Assembly (NCBI GenBank): GCA_030704615.1
Contig: CM060732.1
Coordinates: 27,447,053 to 27,511,052, forward strand
Source: Takakia lepidozioides
Lineage: Eukaryota; Streptophyta; Takakiopsida; Takakiales; Takakiaceae
DNA: 64,000 nt
Direction: 5' to 3'
Under the pieces are notes generated by a model, which saw only the letters and a list, made by a program, of their open reading frames with translations, did no database searches and was not told where the DNA came from. Of this stretch, positions 1 to 10,983 are shown one piece after another. Both the position numbers and the translations under genes were made by a program. The first letter of the stretch is position 1. The number at the start of each line of letters is the position of its first letter.

Positions 1-212
1 CAAAGATGTTGGGCAGTTCAGGGTCATGTAACTGGAAATTCGGCACCATTTTTCCAGAAATGGCCCCACAACTGCTACTGTTGGAACTCAATTTGAATGG
101 AATATTGCCTCATTCCAGGAGTTTTGGGGTGCATTTCATTACACTGCAAAACAAAGTTTGATGCATCAAAATGTAATTGAAAATATCCATATGGTGGATT
201 CCCTTTGCCCCA
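1..212. other. Non-coding left edge with one palindromic unit
   Basis: I see no coding signal here. Positions 32-57 hold a short inverted repeat (CTGGAAATTCGG, then a CATTTTTCCAG arm) that resembles the GGCGCC-centred palindromes at 5.04-5.17 kb and 56.82-56.96 kb. Lying just beyond the 3' end of the MULE transposase remnant, it could belong to that element's subterminal sequence; this is inference. Confidence 0.35.
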
Positions 213-3206
213 TCAATGATTTCTGAAATCCCTAAGGAGAAGTTTGTGCAGCTCGTTCACGCTCAACGCCGGTGTATGAATAAAGTCATCAATAGTCAAG
301 TTCATCCTTAACCTCTTCAGGTAATGTAATACAGATGCTTGCACGGATAATACTTTGAACCCTTCTTTGCTTCCATCAACGAGAAGTCCGTACAATTGCA
401 AGTCGGCTCCACTCCAATCGTAATTGTGTATACGTCGTCGCGTACAGCTGAGCCAGCCATTGCCATCCGATAACACGCCCAAGGCCGGGTGGAGGTACGT
501 CCACGGAGCTCTGAATAGTACAAGCCATCCCAAGAGCATTGGCAATCTGAGTCTCATTCAACTTGTTGGGAGGGTGTCGTCTCTTCACTCTTCCGAATCT
601 CATTGTGGGATGTGCAGAATTGTCCAATCCGTCACTACTGGATCGAGCAGTTTGCAATGGCTGGGACTGAGGAACTGGGAATGCGTGGGCCGGGACGTCT
701 ATGCGTTACACCATTTGAAATCCTGCTGCAGAAAGAGCATCCACCTCATTCTAAGAGAGGTTGCAACCCGGAGGCTCCGGCATTCCCTGAATTCCGTACT
801 TGGGCTTGCCAAATACATAGGTCATTATGCCGTGCCTACAGAACCAAAACGTCTGCGTTGTGGCGTGAGCAAATGTGGGAGTCAAAAATCTGCCGCTGAA
901 ACAAGGTGCAGGTACAGCACCGTGTGGGTTCCTCCAAATCATCTCGCCACAGCGTGCTCTCGTATCCACCCGGATGGCATAGCACTTCCCTCGAAATGCC
1001 GACAATGTCCTCGCAATTCTCCACTGTGACTCGGACACTCTTGTCTCCACAATGGGTATGTTGTACTGCGTTACTACAGATTGCTCGTTATGTTCCCCGG
1101 GCACGTGCCCTATGCTCAAAGGAGATGGCGATCATGAACGTGCAAGACTTGCGGTGCTCGACGAGACCTCCTCGGGCAACATCACGGGACCACGAGGGAG
1201 CGTGCGTTCTTGTCAACTCGCCATGAATCCTCTTCTCTGCCTGGTGCCTCGTCAAGTCTTCGCGATCGTCTCACTGAACGGGTGTGAACATCTCCTTCCA
1301 AGTGTTGGCCTCTTCAAAGCAATGGCGTGTCTCGAAGGCCCTCTCGCAAGGCGGCCGCCCACTTCCGAGGATTCTTCGATCTGGAGGCAGTCCGCATTAG
1401 CATTTCCTGCCTGTCCGGCCCCAAGCCCCACTGTTTCCCTTTCAAGAACTCGTTGTACCTGCTTTTGCTGCATAATTGACCTCACAATGTCCTCCATTGT
1501 GGCAGTGAGGATGTCCACTAGATGCGCCGCAGAGGAGGCACGACAGGAAGAATGCACTGATTCGGCCATGTTTGTCGTCGGCATGTCGGTGTCGGAGTCG
1601 AGACACATTTCCTGCATATGCACATGTTGAGGTTACAAACAAGTTACAAATAATGACTAGCATAATAACGGAACGCGAATTCGTCCAACACACCTCCCGC
1701 ATATAGTCGTCGAATTGGAGGAAACGATAATGCCACCATGCTAGCAAACTGACCATTGCTCCCTCATCTGCTTTCTTTACAGCACCCGACGATGTCCACC
1801 AAGCCTGTATACATGCAAACTGTGTCTCTGCATCATCCAAGGTGGGAGCACGCTTCCACGCAAGACACATGGAATGGTGCTCCTCTCTGAAATCTGGCGC
1901 CACGAGCCTGGTTGTGTACTGCGACAAACTCTGCAGAAATTGGAACCCACAAGATCTCTCTTTGCCTTCCATCGGAACATTAGGGTCTTCCCCGTACACC
2001 CTTCGGATGGCAGCCCAATTGCTTGTGCGTTGTCCGCCATGAAACCACGGAAATTGGGAGGGGGCAATCCCGCCCTGGCCATCTGTTCGTTTATTCCCTG
2101 CCAAAGAAGCATCTCCGATTGTGTGTCCTCTCTTTTCATCTCACAAATAGCAATTGTCATTAACATCCTGCAGTGGGTGTCGTAGACATGTGCACCCATT
2201 GTCACCCACTGGTGATTTGTAATTCGCTTGATATGGTCGAACATGACCCAACTGTTTGACAAGTCCTCACTGGTCATCCTGTCGACCAGTTTGATGCCGC
2301 TGCCAGGTCCACACGTGGACATTTTGAATACAAAACAACGATCTCCCTTAGTCCCTTGTCCTGGAAACCTACTTCCATGAATGTAGTCATATCCACATCG
2401 TCCTTCACCTCCAGAATGGAGTGCATATCCGAGCCACGCCCAATTTTTTGTTTGCATGAGACAATGTGGTTTCGGACATTCGGTGAACAGATGTGGGACA
2501 CCAACTCCAGCAATGCCTCCATTTCCTTGTCATCGAGAGGAACTCTATGGGAGCCGTCTTCCGACATAATTCTGGCCAATGCCATCTTATGGGCGGCTTG
2601 CAGCTGTATCTGTTTGGGTTTGGCACCAGGTCTCAACTTAACCTCCTCCTGAACGAGCTGCTCTGCCTCGTGGGCAGCCTCCCGCGAGTTCCCCCTTGCC
2701 AATTTGTTACAATGGGAGCCAACGTGTATGCAAGCTCATGTGAGGTCAGGGAAACGGTGCAACACATAGAGTTGCTTGGCATTACAAATAGACATGCAAT
2801 GTGGTGGTTCTTTGCAATGCGCACACTTAAATGTGGAGTTCGGAACCTTCTCCTGAGCTCGAAATGGTTGATGAGTTGTGCCTGTCCAATCGGTCTTGTT
2901 CCTGTGACCTCTGGATTTAAAGTGGAAGCAAGTTGGGGAGAAACGCCGCAACGCGCCCGCACAAACAACGTAGCGCACCCGCACACAATCGAGCATCTTC
3001 ATGCTGGTGGTTTTGGTGACGCACCAAGGATGACCGTCATGTTTTTTATCCATATCTGTCAACATTCCGGACGCCCTCGAGTAGTCCGTCCGAGGAGGGA
3101 ACTCAAAGAAGATATTACCATCGACGTTTACGGGAAGGCATTTAATGGATTTAATTGCGAACTTGCTGTAGTCCAGCCCAGCCAGCTCCGAGCGGTGTCC
3201 CTCCAT
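213..3206 (-). pseudogene. Decayed MULE-type transposase with C-terminal SWIM zinc finger
   Basis: Reading right to left, the minus strand carries one protein broken over several frames. The N-terminal part (3206-2736) has a DGNIFFEFPPRTDYSRASG stretch followed by a cysteine-rich segment (CAHCKEPPHC). A helical linker follows (2702-2274). The core (about 2260-1700) contains FMADNAQA, then W-rich and basic segments, and a TNMAESVHSS motif lies near 1560. The tail (about 430-317) is a SWIM finger, CNCTDF followed by PCKHLYYI. This order matches plant Mutator-like transposases of the SWIM type. The frame changes near 2270, 2000, 1620 and 560 and in-frame stops mean no full protein is made. The element probably excised and inserted DNA when active. 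I did not find convincing terminal inverted repeats. The exact family is inferred from motif style, not from a search. Confidence 0.72.
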
Positions 3207-3272
3207 GTGAAGCCCTTGCAGAATTTCAAGAATGGATCGAACGCCTGTGCTCGTGCTGGGAATATGACTCCC

Positions 3273-3695
3273 TTATCCACTGATGTCCATTAAGGACTTG
3301 CCTGATCTCCATGACGATCTCGGAACTTCCATGACCTCGTGTGAGTTGGACAGGTTGTGAACAACCCGCTTCTCGCTCATCTTCATTGATGGGTTCGGCT
3401 CTGGATTTACTTCGTTGCGGACTTCTCTCTTTGAGGTACCCACTCTCTGATTCGCGGATTGTTTCGTGGAAGGCACCAGGATAGAAGGTGCATTTGACGG
3501 GCAAATGAAGTCCCCAACAGCCCTGTATATGACGTTGTCCAATGGTGGAACTCGCCATTCCCTGCCATCGCCGAAATCATCGTGGAGCACAACAATACTC
3601 TCGACAACAACTCCGTTTGAATCCTTCCTTTCCTCCTCCAAAAATACCGACCCCGGTTTGAGGTGGTATCGAACGCAGAGATATTTCTCCATCAC
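3273..3695 (-). pseudogene. 140-codon ORF upstream of the MULE transposase, function unknown
   Basis: An open frame of about 140 codons lies directly upstream of the transposase N-terminus on the same strand, starting MMEKYLCVRYHLKPGS. It has an acidic middle (LHDDFGDGREWRVPPLDN) and a polar lysine-, glutamate- and serine-rich C-terminal half. I do not recognise a domain. Its position and strand suggest it was the N-terminal part of the transposase protein or a second ORF of the same element; a frameshift near 3250 would separate the two. It could equally be a host fragment carried by the element. Confidence 0.35.
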
Positions 3696-3699
3696 CCGG

Positions 3700-4355
3700 T
3701 AGATGTCCCCTCTGCATGGAAATGAAGCTCTATGCTCGTGAGGAGGGCATTTACACTGTAGTGCTCGGGTTTTCCGCTATGGGAGATGTGCACACAAGAC
3801 TGCCTGGATGGCGTTCGGCAAGCGCCCTGGGAGAAGGGGGATGCAGCGCGGGGAAAGAATGGAAGGCCAATTTTTCCGAGCGACGAAGCCTGTTCCGAAT
3901 CCGGGGAGCCCACTCTCCCAAAAATCCACAGTCAGTGTTAATGAACCTTGTCTCCGGAATGCGGCCCCTGGCCTTTGCGCAATAACTGCCAACGGTATGC
4001 AGTCAGAAGGTATATGACCAGTGCAGATGCGCTGCACAAACCAATAATTGTGGGGTCTGACAAGAAGCATTGGTGGCGACCGTGCCAGCACCTTTCCCAT
4101 GGGCAGAGGGAATTGACAGTGGTGGCATTTCAGTTGGTCTGATTGCAAGATTGAGTGCCAGACCCTCACTGCCAAAAGTCAACATTCAACAAAATGCAAC
4201 ATTGCACAAAAGTGGAACTTTGGTACAAGGGAGACATTTTTATTAATAATGAACTGTGACAAGTATGCATTCCCTCACAAACCGAGGGAAGCCAAAAGTA
4301 TGCATGCAATCCATGCTCAGGTAAATTGGAAATTTGCTCCCGTGTTGCACTGTTC
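3700..4355. other. No supported gene between MULE remnant and FBL copy A
   Basis: Only short overlapping open frames are present and none carries a recognisable motif. The sequence is probably the decayed remainder of the same mobile unit. Confidence 0.4.
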
Positions 4356-4922
4356 TCACCAAGAAGCTGGAACCTCGATTGCCCTCTCAACAAGTTCATG
4401 ACTGACAGGGTGTCGGTATGTGAAGACAATGGATGTAGCCCATTCGCCTTTGGTGTAGTGGACAATGGTGTCATGTCCTCCAATATATGCACCATCGTAA
4501 ATCGAGATCTTTGCTGTGGAGACTCTGTGTCCATAGGACTCATCCTCGTAGCTTATGAGAATGTCCCCATACACTATTTGGGATGGAATCCTCTCTGGTA
4601 CGTACGTACATCCGATGCAATCCTCGTAGGCCCACTGGCAGCACCTCCAATGATGTAGTAAGGCCGTGCGACTTTTGGGGATGTTCCATGCAGGCGGATA
4701 GTGCAAATCAACGACTCGCAGGCACCACAGCCACGCAAGCCCGTCCCCACGAGGCTGATCGTGGAAGCCAGGAAGGTATTCAACAACGGACAGGTGCACC
4801 CTCCTCTGCTGAGAGTAGTCTATCCAGTCCTGCAGGTATATGAAAATATCCCCTGACTTGGGCGAGAAGACCCACGGGGTCATATTCTTGTTTGGGCAGT
4901 TGTTTGGATCCCGGCACGCCAT
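4356..4922 (-). CDS. FBL family copy A: unrecognised protein, possible F-box-associated domain
   Basis: A 188-codon open frame runs from MACRDPNNCPNKNMTPW to about EVPASW. Key blocks are LSVVEYLPG near residue 45, then LWCLRVVDLHYP-like hydrophobics, HWRCCQWAYEDCIGCTY near residue 95, YGDILISYEDESYGHRVS near 120, and IYDGAYIG with TYRHPVSHELVE at the end. Two other copies occur in this window, at 53671-54243 (minus, divergent) and 57000-57400 (plus, close). Block-wise conservation shows the frame was once under protein-level selection. In the 57-kb copy an F-box-like segment lies just upstream on the same strand, so I infer a substrate-recognition domain of an F-box protein; no named family is claimed. 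The ORF is bounded on the right by GGCGCC palindrome repeats and an LTR, so the N-terminal part is missing or displaced. Confidence 0.5.
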   Translation of the reverse strand: MACRDPNNCPNKNMTPWVFSPKSGDIFIYLQDWIDYSQQRRVHLSVVEYLPGFHDQPRGDGLAWLWCLRVVDLHYPPAWNIPKSRTALLHHWRCCQWAYEDCIGCTYVPERIPSQIVYGDILISYEDESYGHRVSTAKISIYDGAYIGGHDTIVHYTKGEWATSIVFTYRHPVSHELVERAIEVPASW

Positions 4923-5029
4923 CGCGGACTATTGAAAGGGCTGCCAAGCAGCAGATAGGGTGCGCCGGGAGGGGGGAGTATGGGGAAGCTGCAGTGCGAG
5001 GAAATTGGAGCGAGGAAGTCGTCTCGGGG

Positions 5030-5185
5030 GGAGAGGACATCCCAAATGGAAAAACGGCGCCGAATTTCCATCCGGGGCCGTCCGGATGAAGTCGACTCGG
5101 GGAGAGAGGCCGGCACCTGGCCCCAGAGAACATCTCCCAGATGGAAATTCGGCGCCAAATTTCCATCCAGGGCCCCCCGCAGGAA
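5030..5185. repeat. Two tandem units with GGCGCC-centred palindromes
   Basis: Two units of about 90 bp each contain a near-perfect palindrome of the form ATGGAAATTCGGCGCC followed by its mirror arm, flanked by GAAGTCG-TCTCGGGG-like sequence. Palindrome centres lie near 5060 and 5149. The same type of unit occurs twice at 56815-56965 and once, degraded, at 32-57. In both the 5-kb and 57-kb loci the block sits upstream of an FBL copy in that copy's coding direction, which suggests it is part of the same duplicated or mobile unit. Confidence 0.7.
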
Positions 5186-5189
5186 GTCG

Positions 5190-5918
5190 TGTCTATCGCG
5201 CACCTCACTTTGGTAAGCTCCCCTTTAAGTCATGGTTACTCGCTTGGATGCGCGCGCCTAACTCCCAACTTGGCCGCCGGGCCAACTTGGAGCTTCGGCT
5301 GCTCACCGGGACATAACGGTCCCCTTTTGCTCTTCCAAAAGACCCTCCACCAATTTGGGCCTAGTGGGAATTCCCTTGGTAGATGGCAGTCCGGAATAGC
5401 TCCCCGCTCTTTGGTCGCTTTCCGGCTCGCTCGCTTACTCACTAGTTTCTGGTCACCAACGGGCTTGCACCGTTCTCGGGGTTACTACTCCCTATATATA
5501 CTTATGTGACTGTCCGCGGGGGTTTCACAAACAACCATGCCATTTTATGGTGAACCACCACGAAGACCCTCGACTCCCGGTGATGAGTCGCGGTGAGTCT
5601 TGGCCCACCCACCACGGCCCCATTGGACCGTGATGAGTCCCAAGACTCCCCACGACTCCCACCACGAGTTCTTCGCCCCATGGTGAGTCCTATGCCACCC
5701 CCACTAAGTCCCGCTAAGCTACCACCACCCCTTGTGGAGCCACCCCCACCGCAACCCAGTGTGCGGGGCTCCACCTAGTGAGCGCCTCCGCCTCCTTGAG
5801 TGCTTTGGGCACTCAAGGGTGCTTCAGCCCCCCGTACCTATCGCTGCCACTGCCCCCACCACAGGGGCAGCCCCTCTTGTGTCCCGACTCCCTTCCCTCA
5901 AGGCAAAGGGCCGCGACA
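5190..5918 (-). repeat. 3' LTR of the Ty3/gypsy chromovirus
   Basis: This 729-bp block repeats 10984-11626 in direct orientation. Shared features are the TCGCGCACCTCACTT start, CTATATATACTTATGTGAC (a possible TATA region on either strand) and the GGGCCGCGACA end. Ends are TG...CA. It is about 86 bp longer than the other LTR, mostly because of an indel near 5690-5770 that contains CCACC-rich sequence. Since the pol genes lie on the minus strand, this left copy is the 3' LTR. The flanking five bases (AGTCG left, GTGGT beyond the other LTR) do not match, so no target-site duplication is visible. Confidence 0.88.
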
Positions 5919-6600
5919 CACACCCCTACCAACAGGGAATCGATGTCCTCATCGACTTGTCCATTTTGTAGAAACAAACATCCAAGTTGTGGCGTCCCAC
6001 ATCAAGGAGTTTGTTTCTGTACCATGGCGTCCTATGGCAAAGAACCAAACCCCACGCTTGGCTCTACTCTCCACTAGCTAGTTCGGCCGACTTCCTCCAA
6101 GTCCCGGCCAAGGGTGGAGCCTCTCAAGCTCCTCCCAGTGCACTCTTCTTGGCCTACTTCAAGGCCAAGGAACGATCCTCTCCGAGGATTGAATCGCCTT
6201 ACTGCAACAACATTGCTTGCGACCGCTCATGATGCCATTTTTGGCATCACCTTGAGCAAGGGTTCACTTCGAACCCTCTTTGACTAGGAAGATAACCTTG
6301 AACCAACCGTGCACCCCAATCACTACAATTGGGTCCGCCTCGGAATGCTGGCCTGAGGTACGGGAACACACCAAAGCCGCACTACGACTTTGTCCCGAGG
6401 CTACACGATTATAGTACGTGAACGAAAGCACGTAGCTTCCGCATTAGCCCGCACTACAAGGCAACCCCCTCGGTAGCGCATTTATAGTACGCGCACGCGC
6501 CAAGTGAACATTAACACGTGAACTCCCAAAGAAGGCGCAAGTTTCCTTGCCCCTTAGATGGGAGTCACCCGATTTTGGCACTACGGAAAAGCACCTCTGG
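5919..6600. other. Element-internal non-coding segment
   Basis: This stretch between the 3' LTR and the chromodomain fragment holds no recognisable gene. Bases just inside the LTR read, on the minus strand, as a short G-rich run ending GGTAGGGGTGTG before the LTR start, a weak polypurine-tract candidate. The rest lacks coding motifs. Confidence 0.4.
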
Positions 6601-7256
6601 TGCTGACAAGTTGGGCCGCCCAGGATGTTGAGGAACCGGCAGCAGCCGCTGTACCGGAAGAACGCAAACGTTTGTTGAAGCTCGCAAACTACAACATTGC
6701 CAAAGCTAGGAAACGGTATGAAAGGTAGGCGAATTGGAAGCAGAGGGAAGTGAAGTTTGAGGCAGGCACAGAGGTCTGGTTGAACATCAAGAATTTCCGA
6801 CTACCTCCGGAAGTGAGTCCAAAGTTCGTACCTCCGTATGCGGGACCCTTTCGCATCTGAAAGGTTATGAATGAGGATGTGTATGAGTTGGAGCTGCCGG
6901 CAAACAGCAAGGTGCATCCAGTATTCCACGTCTCCCTTTTGAAGCCTTATTTCAAAGATGAAGCGCATCCAAATCGGCATCAAGTGTTGCGTCCGCCACC
7001 TGTGCTGTTGGATCATGAAAATGAACCTAAGTACGAGGTGGAGGCAGTGCTTAAGTCGAGGAGGTTCAAGAACCGAGAAACAGAGTATCTCGTGAGATGG
7101 AAGGGCTATCATCATGTGGAGGCATCTTGGGTGCGTGCCTCAGAAATGGGAAATGCATCCGAGGCGGTTGCAGCGTTCGAAGGGCGGCCTCAAAAGCGGA
7201 AGAAACGTTGTTGGGGATTTCAACCTTGGATCATGGGGGAGGAAATGCATGCTTAG
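6600..7256 (+). pseudogene. Integrase C-terminus with chromodomain, inverted relative to its element
   Basis: On the plus strand, reading through stops near 6726 and 6860, the segment encodes the C-terminal tail of a Ty3/gypsy integrase: FEAGTEVWLNIKNFRLPP, then PPYAGPFRI, VHPVFHVSLLKPYF, and a chromodomain from about 7030 to 7190 (YEVEAVLKSRRF, YLVRWKGYHHVEASWV). The aromatic cage positions Y, W and W are present. Chromodomains tether integrase to chromatin marks in chromoviruses. The rest of pol in this element is on the minus strand (7440-10390), and the integrase catalytic core is absent from both, so the fragment marks an internal inversion plus deletion, or an insertion of a second element. 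The open part (6867-7256) is 129 codons. Confidence 0.85.
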
Positions 7257-7439
7257 CCCGGCTTAGCTAAGCTCAGGAATCCGATTGCAAAAACTTGTAC
7301 TGTACAAAATTTGTTATAAATGACATGGTTTCCAAATGTTGTGCGTCCTATTTTGTTTGGAATGGTGATGCATGGTATGGTTGGCTAGTGTATAGAATGC
7401 ATGCTAGCTTACAAAAGTGGGAGAGGTAAAATGGGTTAA

Positions 7440-8411
7440 TCGTGTGTACCCCTCTGGAATCGGCAAGGGTTGTAACAACCCCGCTTGCTTCTTGTACTCG
7501 CTCCGATTTTGTTGGCATGTGGTGCATGTCTTGACATACTCCTCGGTCTCCTCCCTCAGTTTGGGCTAGAAATACTCTTTCTTCAAGAGTGCCGCGGTAC
7601 GCTTGGCTCCGTCGTGGCCCGCAAGCGGGCCATCATGGCATTCTCTCAAGAGACTATCTCTGATCCCTCTTTTCGGCACGTAGAGACGCTTTTGCTTATA
7701 CCGGAGCAGTCCATTTTGCAAGTGGAACTGTGATTTAACCCCCATCCTCAAGTCCCGCATCACGGACTTTGCCATCTCATCCTTCTTGCAAGCCTTCCGG
7801 ATCTTCATTTGGAGCGTCGTCTCGCCCCTGTACACCAACATGAGCTGCTGCTTTCTAGTTAAAGCATCGGCCACCACATTGTCCCGTCCCGGTTTGTACT
7901 GGATATCCACGTCGAACACCGCCAAAGTATCTTGCCACCTAAGTTGTTTTGGGGACAACTTAGGCAGCGTGGCAAAATACTTCACCGTGACATTGTCCGT
8001 GAACACCTTCACTAGATTGGAACCAATATAGTGGCGCCAAAGCTCAAGGCAATGCACCACCGCCTTCATCTCTTTTTCGTGCGTCGGCCACCGTCGCTCC
8101 ACTTCATTCAGTTTCTTACTTTCGTAAGCCACTGGACGTCCATCTTGCATAAGTACACCACCCCCAATCGCGAAGTCCAACGCATCTGTATGAATCTCGA
8201 ACGGATGGTCGAACTCCGGGATTTTCAAGACTGGAGCTTCCGCCATCCGCTGCTTCAATTCAGCAAAAGCTTGGCCACAAAAGGTGTTCCATATCCAGAC
8301 TTTGGATTTACACAGAAGGTCTGACAGTGGCCCCGCGATCTTGGCGAAATTTCTCACATACTTCCGGTAATAGGAGGCGAGTCCTAGGAAGGATCGCACT
8401 CCCGAGACCAA
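7440..8411 (-). pseudogene. Ty3/gypsy RNase H and integrase zinc-binding domain
   Basis: The minus-strand open frame 8411-7566 encodes the RT connection (VRSFLGLASYYRKYVRNF), a Ty3-type RNase H (FEIHTDALDFAIGGGVLMQ, then YESKKLNEVERRWPTHEKE, VFTDNVTV) and the start of integrase (LLRECHDGPLAGHDGAKRT). Beyond the stop at about 7566 the frame continues to a CTTCQQNRSEYKKQAG-like segment near 7480-7500, completing the HHCC zinc finger. Coding similarity ends near 7440. The protein is a piece of the same Pol as the RT ORF to its right; a frameshift and two stops between 8411 and 8520 separate them. The integrase DDE core that should follow is missing. Confidence 0.88.
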
Positions 8412-8479
8412 AGTCAGAGGCTCCTAGTCCAAGATCGCCCTCACCTTTCTGTCATCCATTTTGATCCCATCCTATGTAA

Positions 8480-10390
8480 TCACATGCCCCAAGAACTCCA
8501 CTTTAGTGATCCCGAATTCGCACTTTGAAGCTTTGGCGTACAGCTTCCCTTCCCGCAAGTTTGGAACACCCTTTTGAGGTGCTCCAGGTGCTCCTCATTT
8601 GTTTTCGAGTATACCAAGATGTCGTCGATGTACACGATCACAAAGTCATCCAACCACTCCTGGAAAAGGCTGTTCATCAACGTGCTAAAGGTCGCGGGTG
8701 CGTTGGTGAGCCCAAAAGGCATCACCAAGAACTCATATGAACCATACCTTGTCCTGCACGCGGTCTTCTCCTCATCTCCTTCCGCCACCCGAATTTGATG
8801 ATAGCCGGAGCGCAAATCGATCCAGCTGAAATACTTTGCTCCTGCCAACCGGTCAAAAAGGTGGTCGATCCTTGGCAAAGGGTACCGGTTTTTTATAGTC
8901 ACCTTATTCAGAGCCCTGTAATCGACACACATCCGCAGCATCCCATCCTTCTTGTCTGCGAACAGCACCGGGGCTCCGTAAGGTGACTTACTCGGCCAGA
9001 TGTACCCCTTTAACATTAGATCCTTGAGCTGAGTCTTCAGCTCAACCAACTCTCTGTGGCTCAACTGGTAGGGTGCCTTGGCAGGCGGTTCCGATCCCGG
9101 TATCACCTCAATTTTGTGGTCAACTCCTCTTCGCAGTGGCAAGCCGCTTGGTAAATCCTCCGGCATCACATCCTGGTATTTCTCCAAAATCCTCTTGATC
9201 CAATCTGGGCTCGGCTCCCTATCGCCTTCTCCCTTTACTTCTCTGACATAAAGCAAAAACTGGGGCTCGTGTGACTCCTCCACGGCCCACTCCCTTGCTG
9301 ATAGAAGGTTTATTCGCCCTCCCATGGGTTTGGGCGTTTCCGACACTCGTAAAATTTTGCCACCATTCCCACATGGCAGCGTGACTACTCTCTTGCGGCC
9401 ATCTATGACCGCTCCGGATTTGCTCAAAAAGATCATCCCCAAAATGAGATCCACTCCTTCGATCTCGCAGATGGTGAAGTTCTCACGTCCCTCCCAACTC
9501 CCCAGTTGAAGAGGAACATCGAACGCCAACCTCGTCGCCAGTTGTGGTTCTCCTTTGGCAGAACGCACCTCAATAGAGGTCCCCACGTCACTTGTCGGGA
9601 GTCCCAGCTTTTGTGTCGTTGCTGATGTCATAAAGGAGTGCGACGCTCCTGTGTCCACCAACAACGACACGTTAGTTCCGGATATTATCCCATCTACGAA
9701 CAATAACTGGCTCCCTTTACGCAGGGCACCAGTTTCTTGACACAATGCACAAGAATAGTCGCCTACCTTGCAAGTCTTGGGAACCACCGCTTCCACCAAG
9801 CGAGTGATAGAATCCTCCGACAGCTCTGTGGTCGCTCGAGTCATGTTCAACTGTCGGGGGTTCGTGCACTTCTTGGCCATGTGTCCGGGCTCCCCGCAAT
9901 TGAAACACACTCCATCGAAGGTCGCCTTCTGTCCGCCATAAGCCGTTGCACCTGCTTTTCTTTTTGGAGCACCAGGTGTCGCCTTGACGTATGAAGGCCC
10001 TCCCTTCGATTTCCACGTGTCATTCTTGCCGCGTGGCCTATCCCACTTCTTTTCCGGTCGGAAAGAGTCACCCTTCCGCCGAGCCCTCTTGTGGTTCAGC
10101 TCCGTACGGCCTTGTCTTTCACCCCTAGGGACATCCGAGAAACATTCAGCCCTCTCAATTGCCTCGTTCAAAGTCTTAGGTGGTTTCTCCTCCAACTTCC
10201 GCCTGGCCCATGGGGCCAGTCCCGCCACAAAGTTGAAGATCATTTCTGGTTTTGCCATGTCTGCGACTTCGAGCAACAGCACATTGAAAGTCTGAACATA
10301 TCCTCGAATGTCATCCGTTTGCTTCAAATACCTCATCTTGTCTCGGGCGAGCCAGGACGCGTTGAGGGGCACAAACTGTCTCTTCATCAA
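8480..10390 (-). CDS. Ty3/gypsy Gag C-terminus, protease and reverse transcriptase
   Basis: A 636-codon open frame covers, in order, the Gag capsid C-terminal part ([26 protein letters not shown]), a CCHC zinc knuckle ([14 protein letters not shown], near 9900), an aspartic protease with [12 protein letters not shown] (near 9650), and a reverse transcriptase with [39 protein letters not shown] and the catalytic YIDD near 8625. These are the diagnostic blocks of Ty3/gypsy polyproteins of plants. The frame is lost at about 8530, where the ORF ends in an out-of-frame tail; downstream RNase H continues in another frame. Gag begins farther right (about 10928) behind further frame breaks, so the element is not autonomous as it stands. 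Confidence 0.92.
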   Translation of the reverse strand: MMKRQFVPLNASWLARDKMRYLKQTDDIRGYVQTFNVLLLEVADMAKPEMIFNFVAGLAPWARRKLEEKPPKTLNEAIERAECFSDVPRGERQGRTELNHKRARRKGDSFRPEKKWDRPRGKNDTWKSKGGPSYVKATPGAPKRKAGATAYGGQKATFDGVCFNCGEPGHMAKKCTNPRQLNMTRATTELSEDSITRLVEAVVPKTCKVGDYSCALCQETGALRKGSQLLFVDGIISGTNVSLLVDTGASHSFMTSATTQKLGLPTSDVGTSIEVRSAKGEPQLATRLAFDVPLQLGSWEGRENFTICEIEGVDLILGMIFLSKSGAVIDGRKRVVTLPCGNGGKILRVSETPKPMGGRINLLSAREWAVEESHEPQFLLYVREVKGEGDREPSPDWIKRILEKYQDVMPEDLPSGLPLRRGVDHKIEVIPGSEPPAKAPYQLSHRELVELKTQLKDLMLKGYIWPSKSPYGAPVLFADKKDGMLRMCVDYRALNKVTIKNRYPLPRIDHLFDRLAGAKYFSWIDLRSGYHQIRVAEGDEEKTACRTRYGSYEFLVMPFGLTNAPATFSTLMNSLFQEWLDDFVIVYIDDILVYSKTNEEHLEHLKRVFQTCGKGSCTPKLQSANSGSLKWSSWGM

Positions 10391-10928
10391 TTCCTTGAAC
10401 CCACTCTAGTTCAAGGTTTCTGGATTTGGACCTCGGTCGTGAAGGCGTTTCTGCCACCATTGTTGAGCATAGCCCCTCAAATATGTGGGAGCCACTTCCA
10501 CCCGATCCTCGTCGCTCAACTTGGCTGCCCGGAAGTACTGCTCTAACTCCAAGAGCCAAATATTTAGTGCCTTCCGATTTCATGCGCCCTCGAAGGTGCC
10601 GGGTTCCTTAGGCTTCACCTTAAACTTTGCCTTAGTGGAAGTGACATTAGCCGCCTTCAACACGTCTTTCAACGTCCCGCCAAACTGCGCCAACAACCCT
10701 TCCCAAAAGACTACTGGCATGGGAGGCATCTGTTGGTTTGTCGGAGCTCTCAGGGATTCCTCGGGCTCCGACTCCTCAAATTCCTCCCACTCTTGAGCGG
10801 CCTCGTTTTCAGAAAACATGCGTCGCTTCCTCAAACGGCCGCCTCGGTGACACGTCGCCCCCATCGGGCTCATCGGGATCATCATCTTTTGGGCCGTTCC
10901 GCTTTCGCTTTGGCTTGCTCGGCCTCAT
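10391..10928 (-). pseudogene. Ty3/gypsy Gag N-terminal part
   Basis: Starting from an ATG at 10928-10926, the minus strand reads MRPSKPKRKRNGPKDDD, a basic then acidic leader. After a frame change near 10850 it continues with NEAAQEWEEFEESEPEESL and FEGA (open frame 10885-10580), then capsid residues including YLRGYAQQWWQKRLHD around 10450. A stop near 10410 precedes the long ORF. The same protein is encoded by the truncated copy at 61455-62278. Gag forms the particle in which reverse transcription takes place. Confidence 0.8.
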
Positions 10929-10969
10929 GATGAGGCCAATCCCAAGGACGATCGCATACTGAACTCTAA

Positions 10970-10981
10970 GCTCTGATACCA
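10970..10981 (-). other. Primer-binding site for tRNA-iMet
   Basis: On the minus strand TGGTATCAGAGC follows the 5' LTR end by two bases. It is the standard plant initiator-methionine tRNA primer-binding site for minus-strand DNA synthesis and fixes the element's orientation. Confidence 0.93.
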
Positions 10982-10983
10982 AG

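Noticed and set aside
5570-5650. Hammerhead-like TGATGAGTC in the gypsy LTR (retrozyme idea)
   Set aside because: There is no GAAA after a pairing stem and no GUH site; the motif lacks the 3' half of the ribozyme core.
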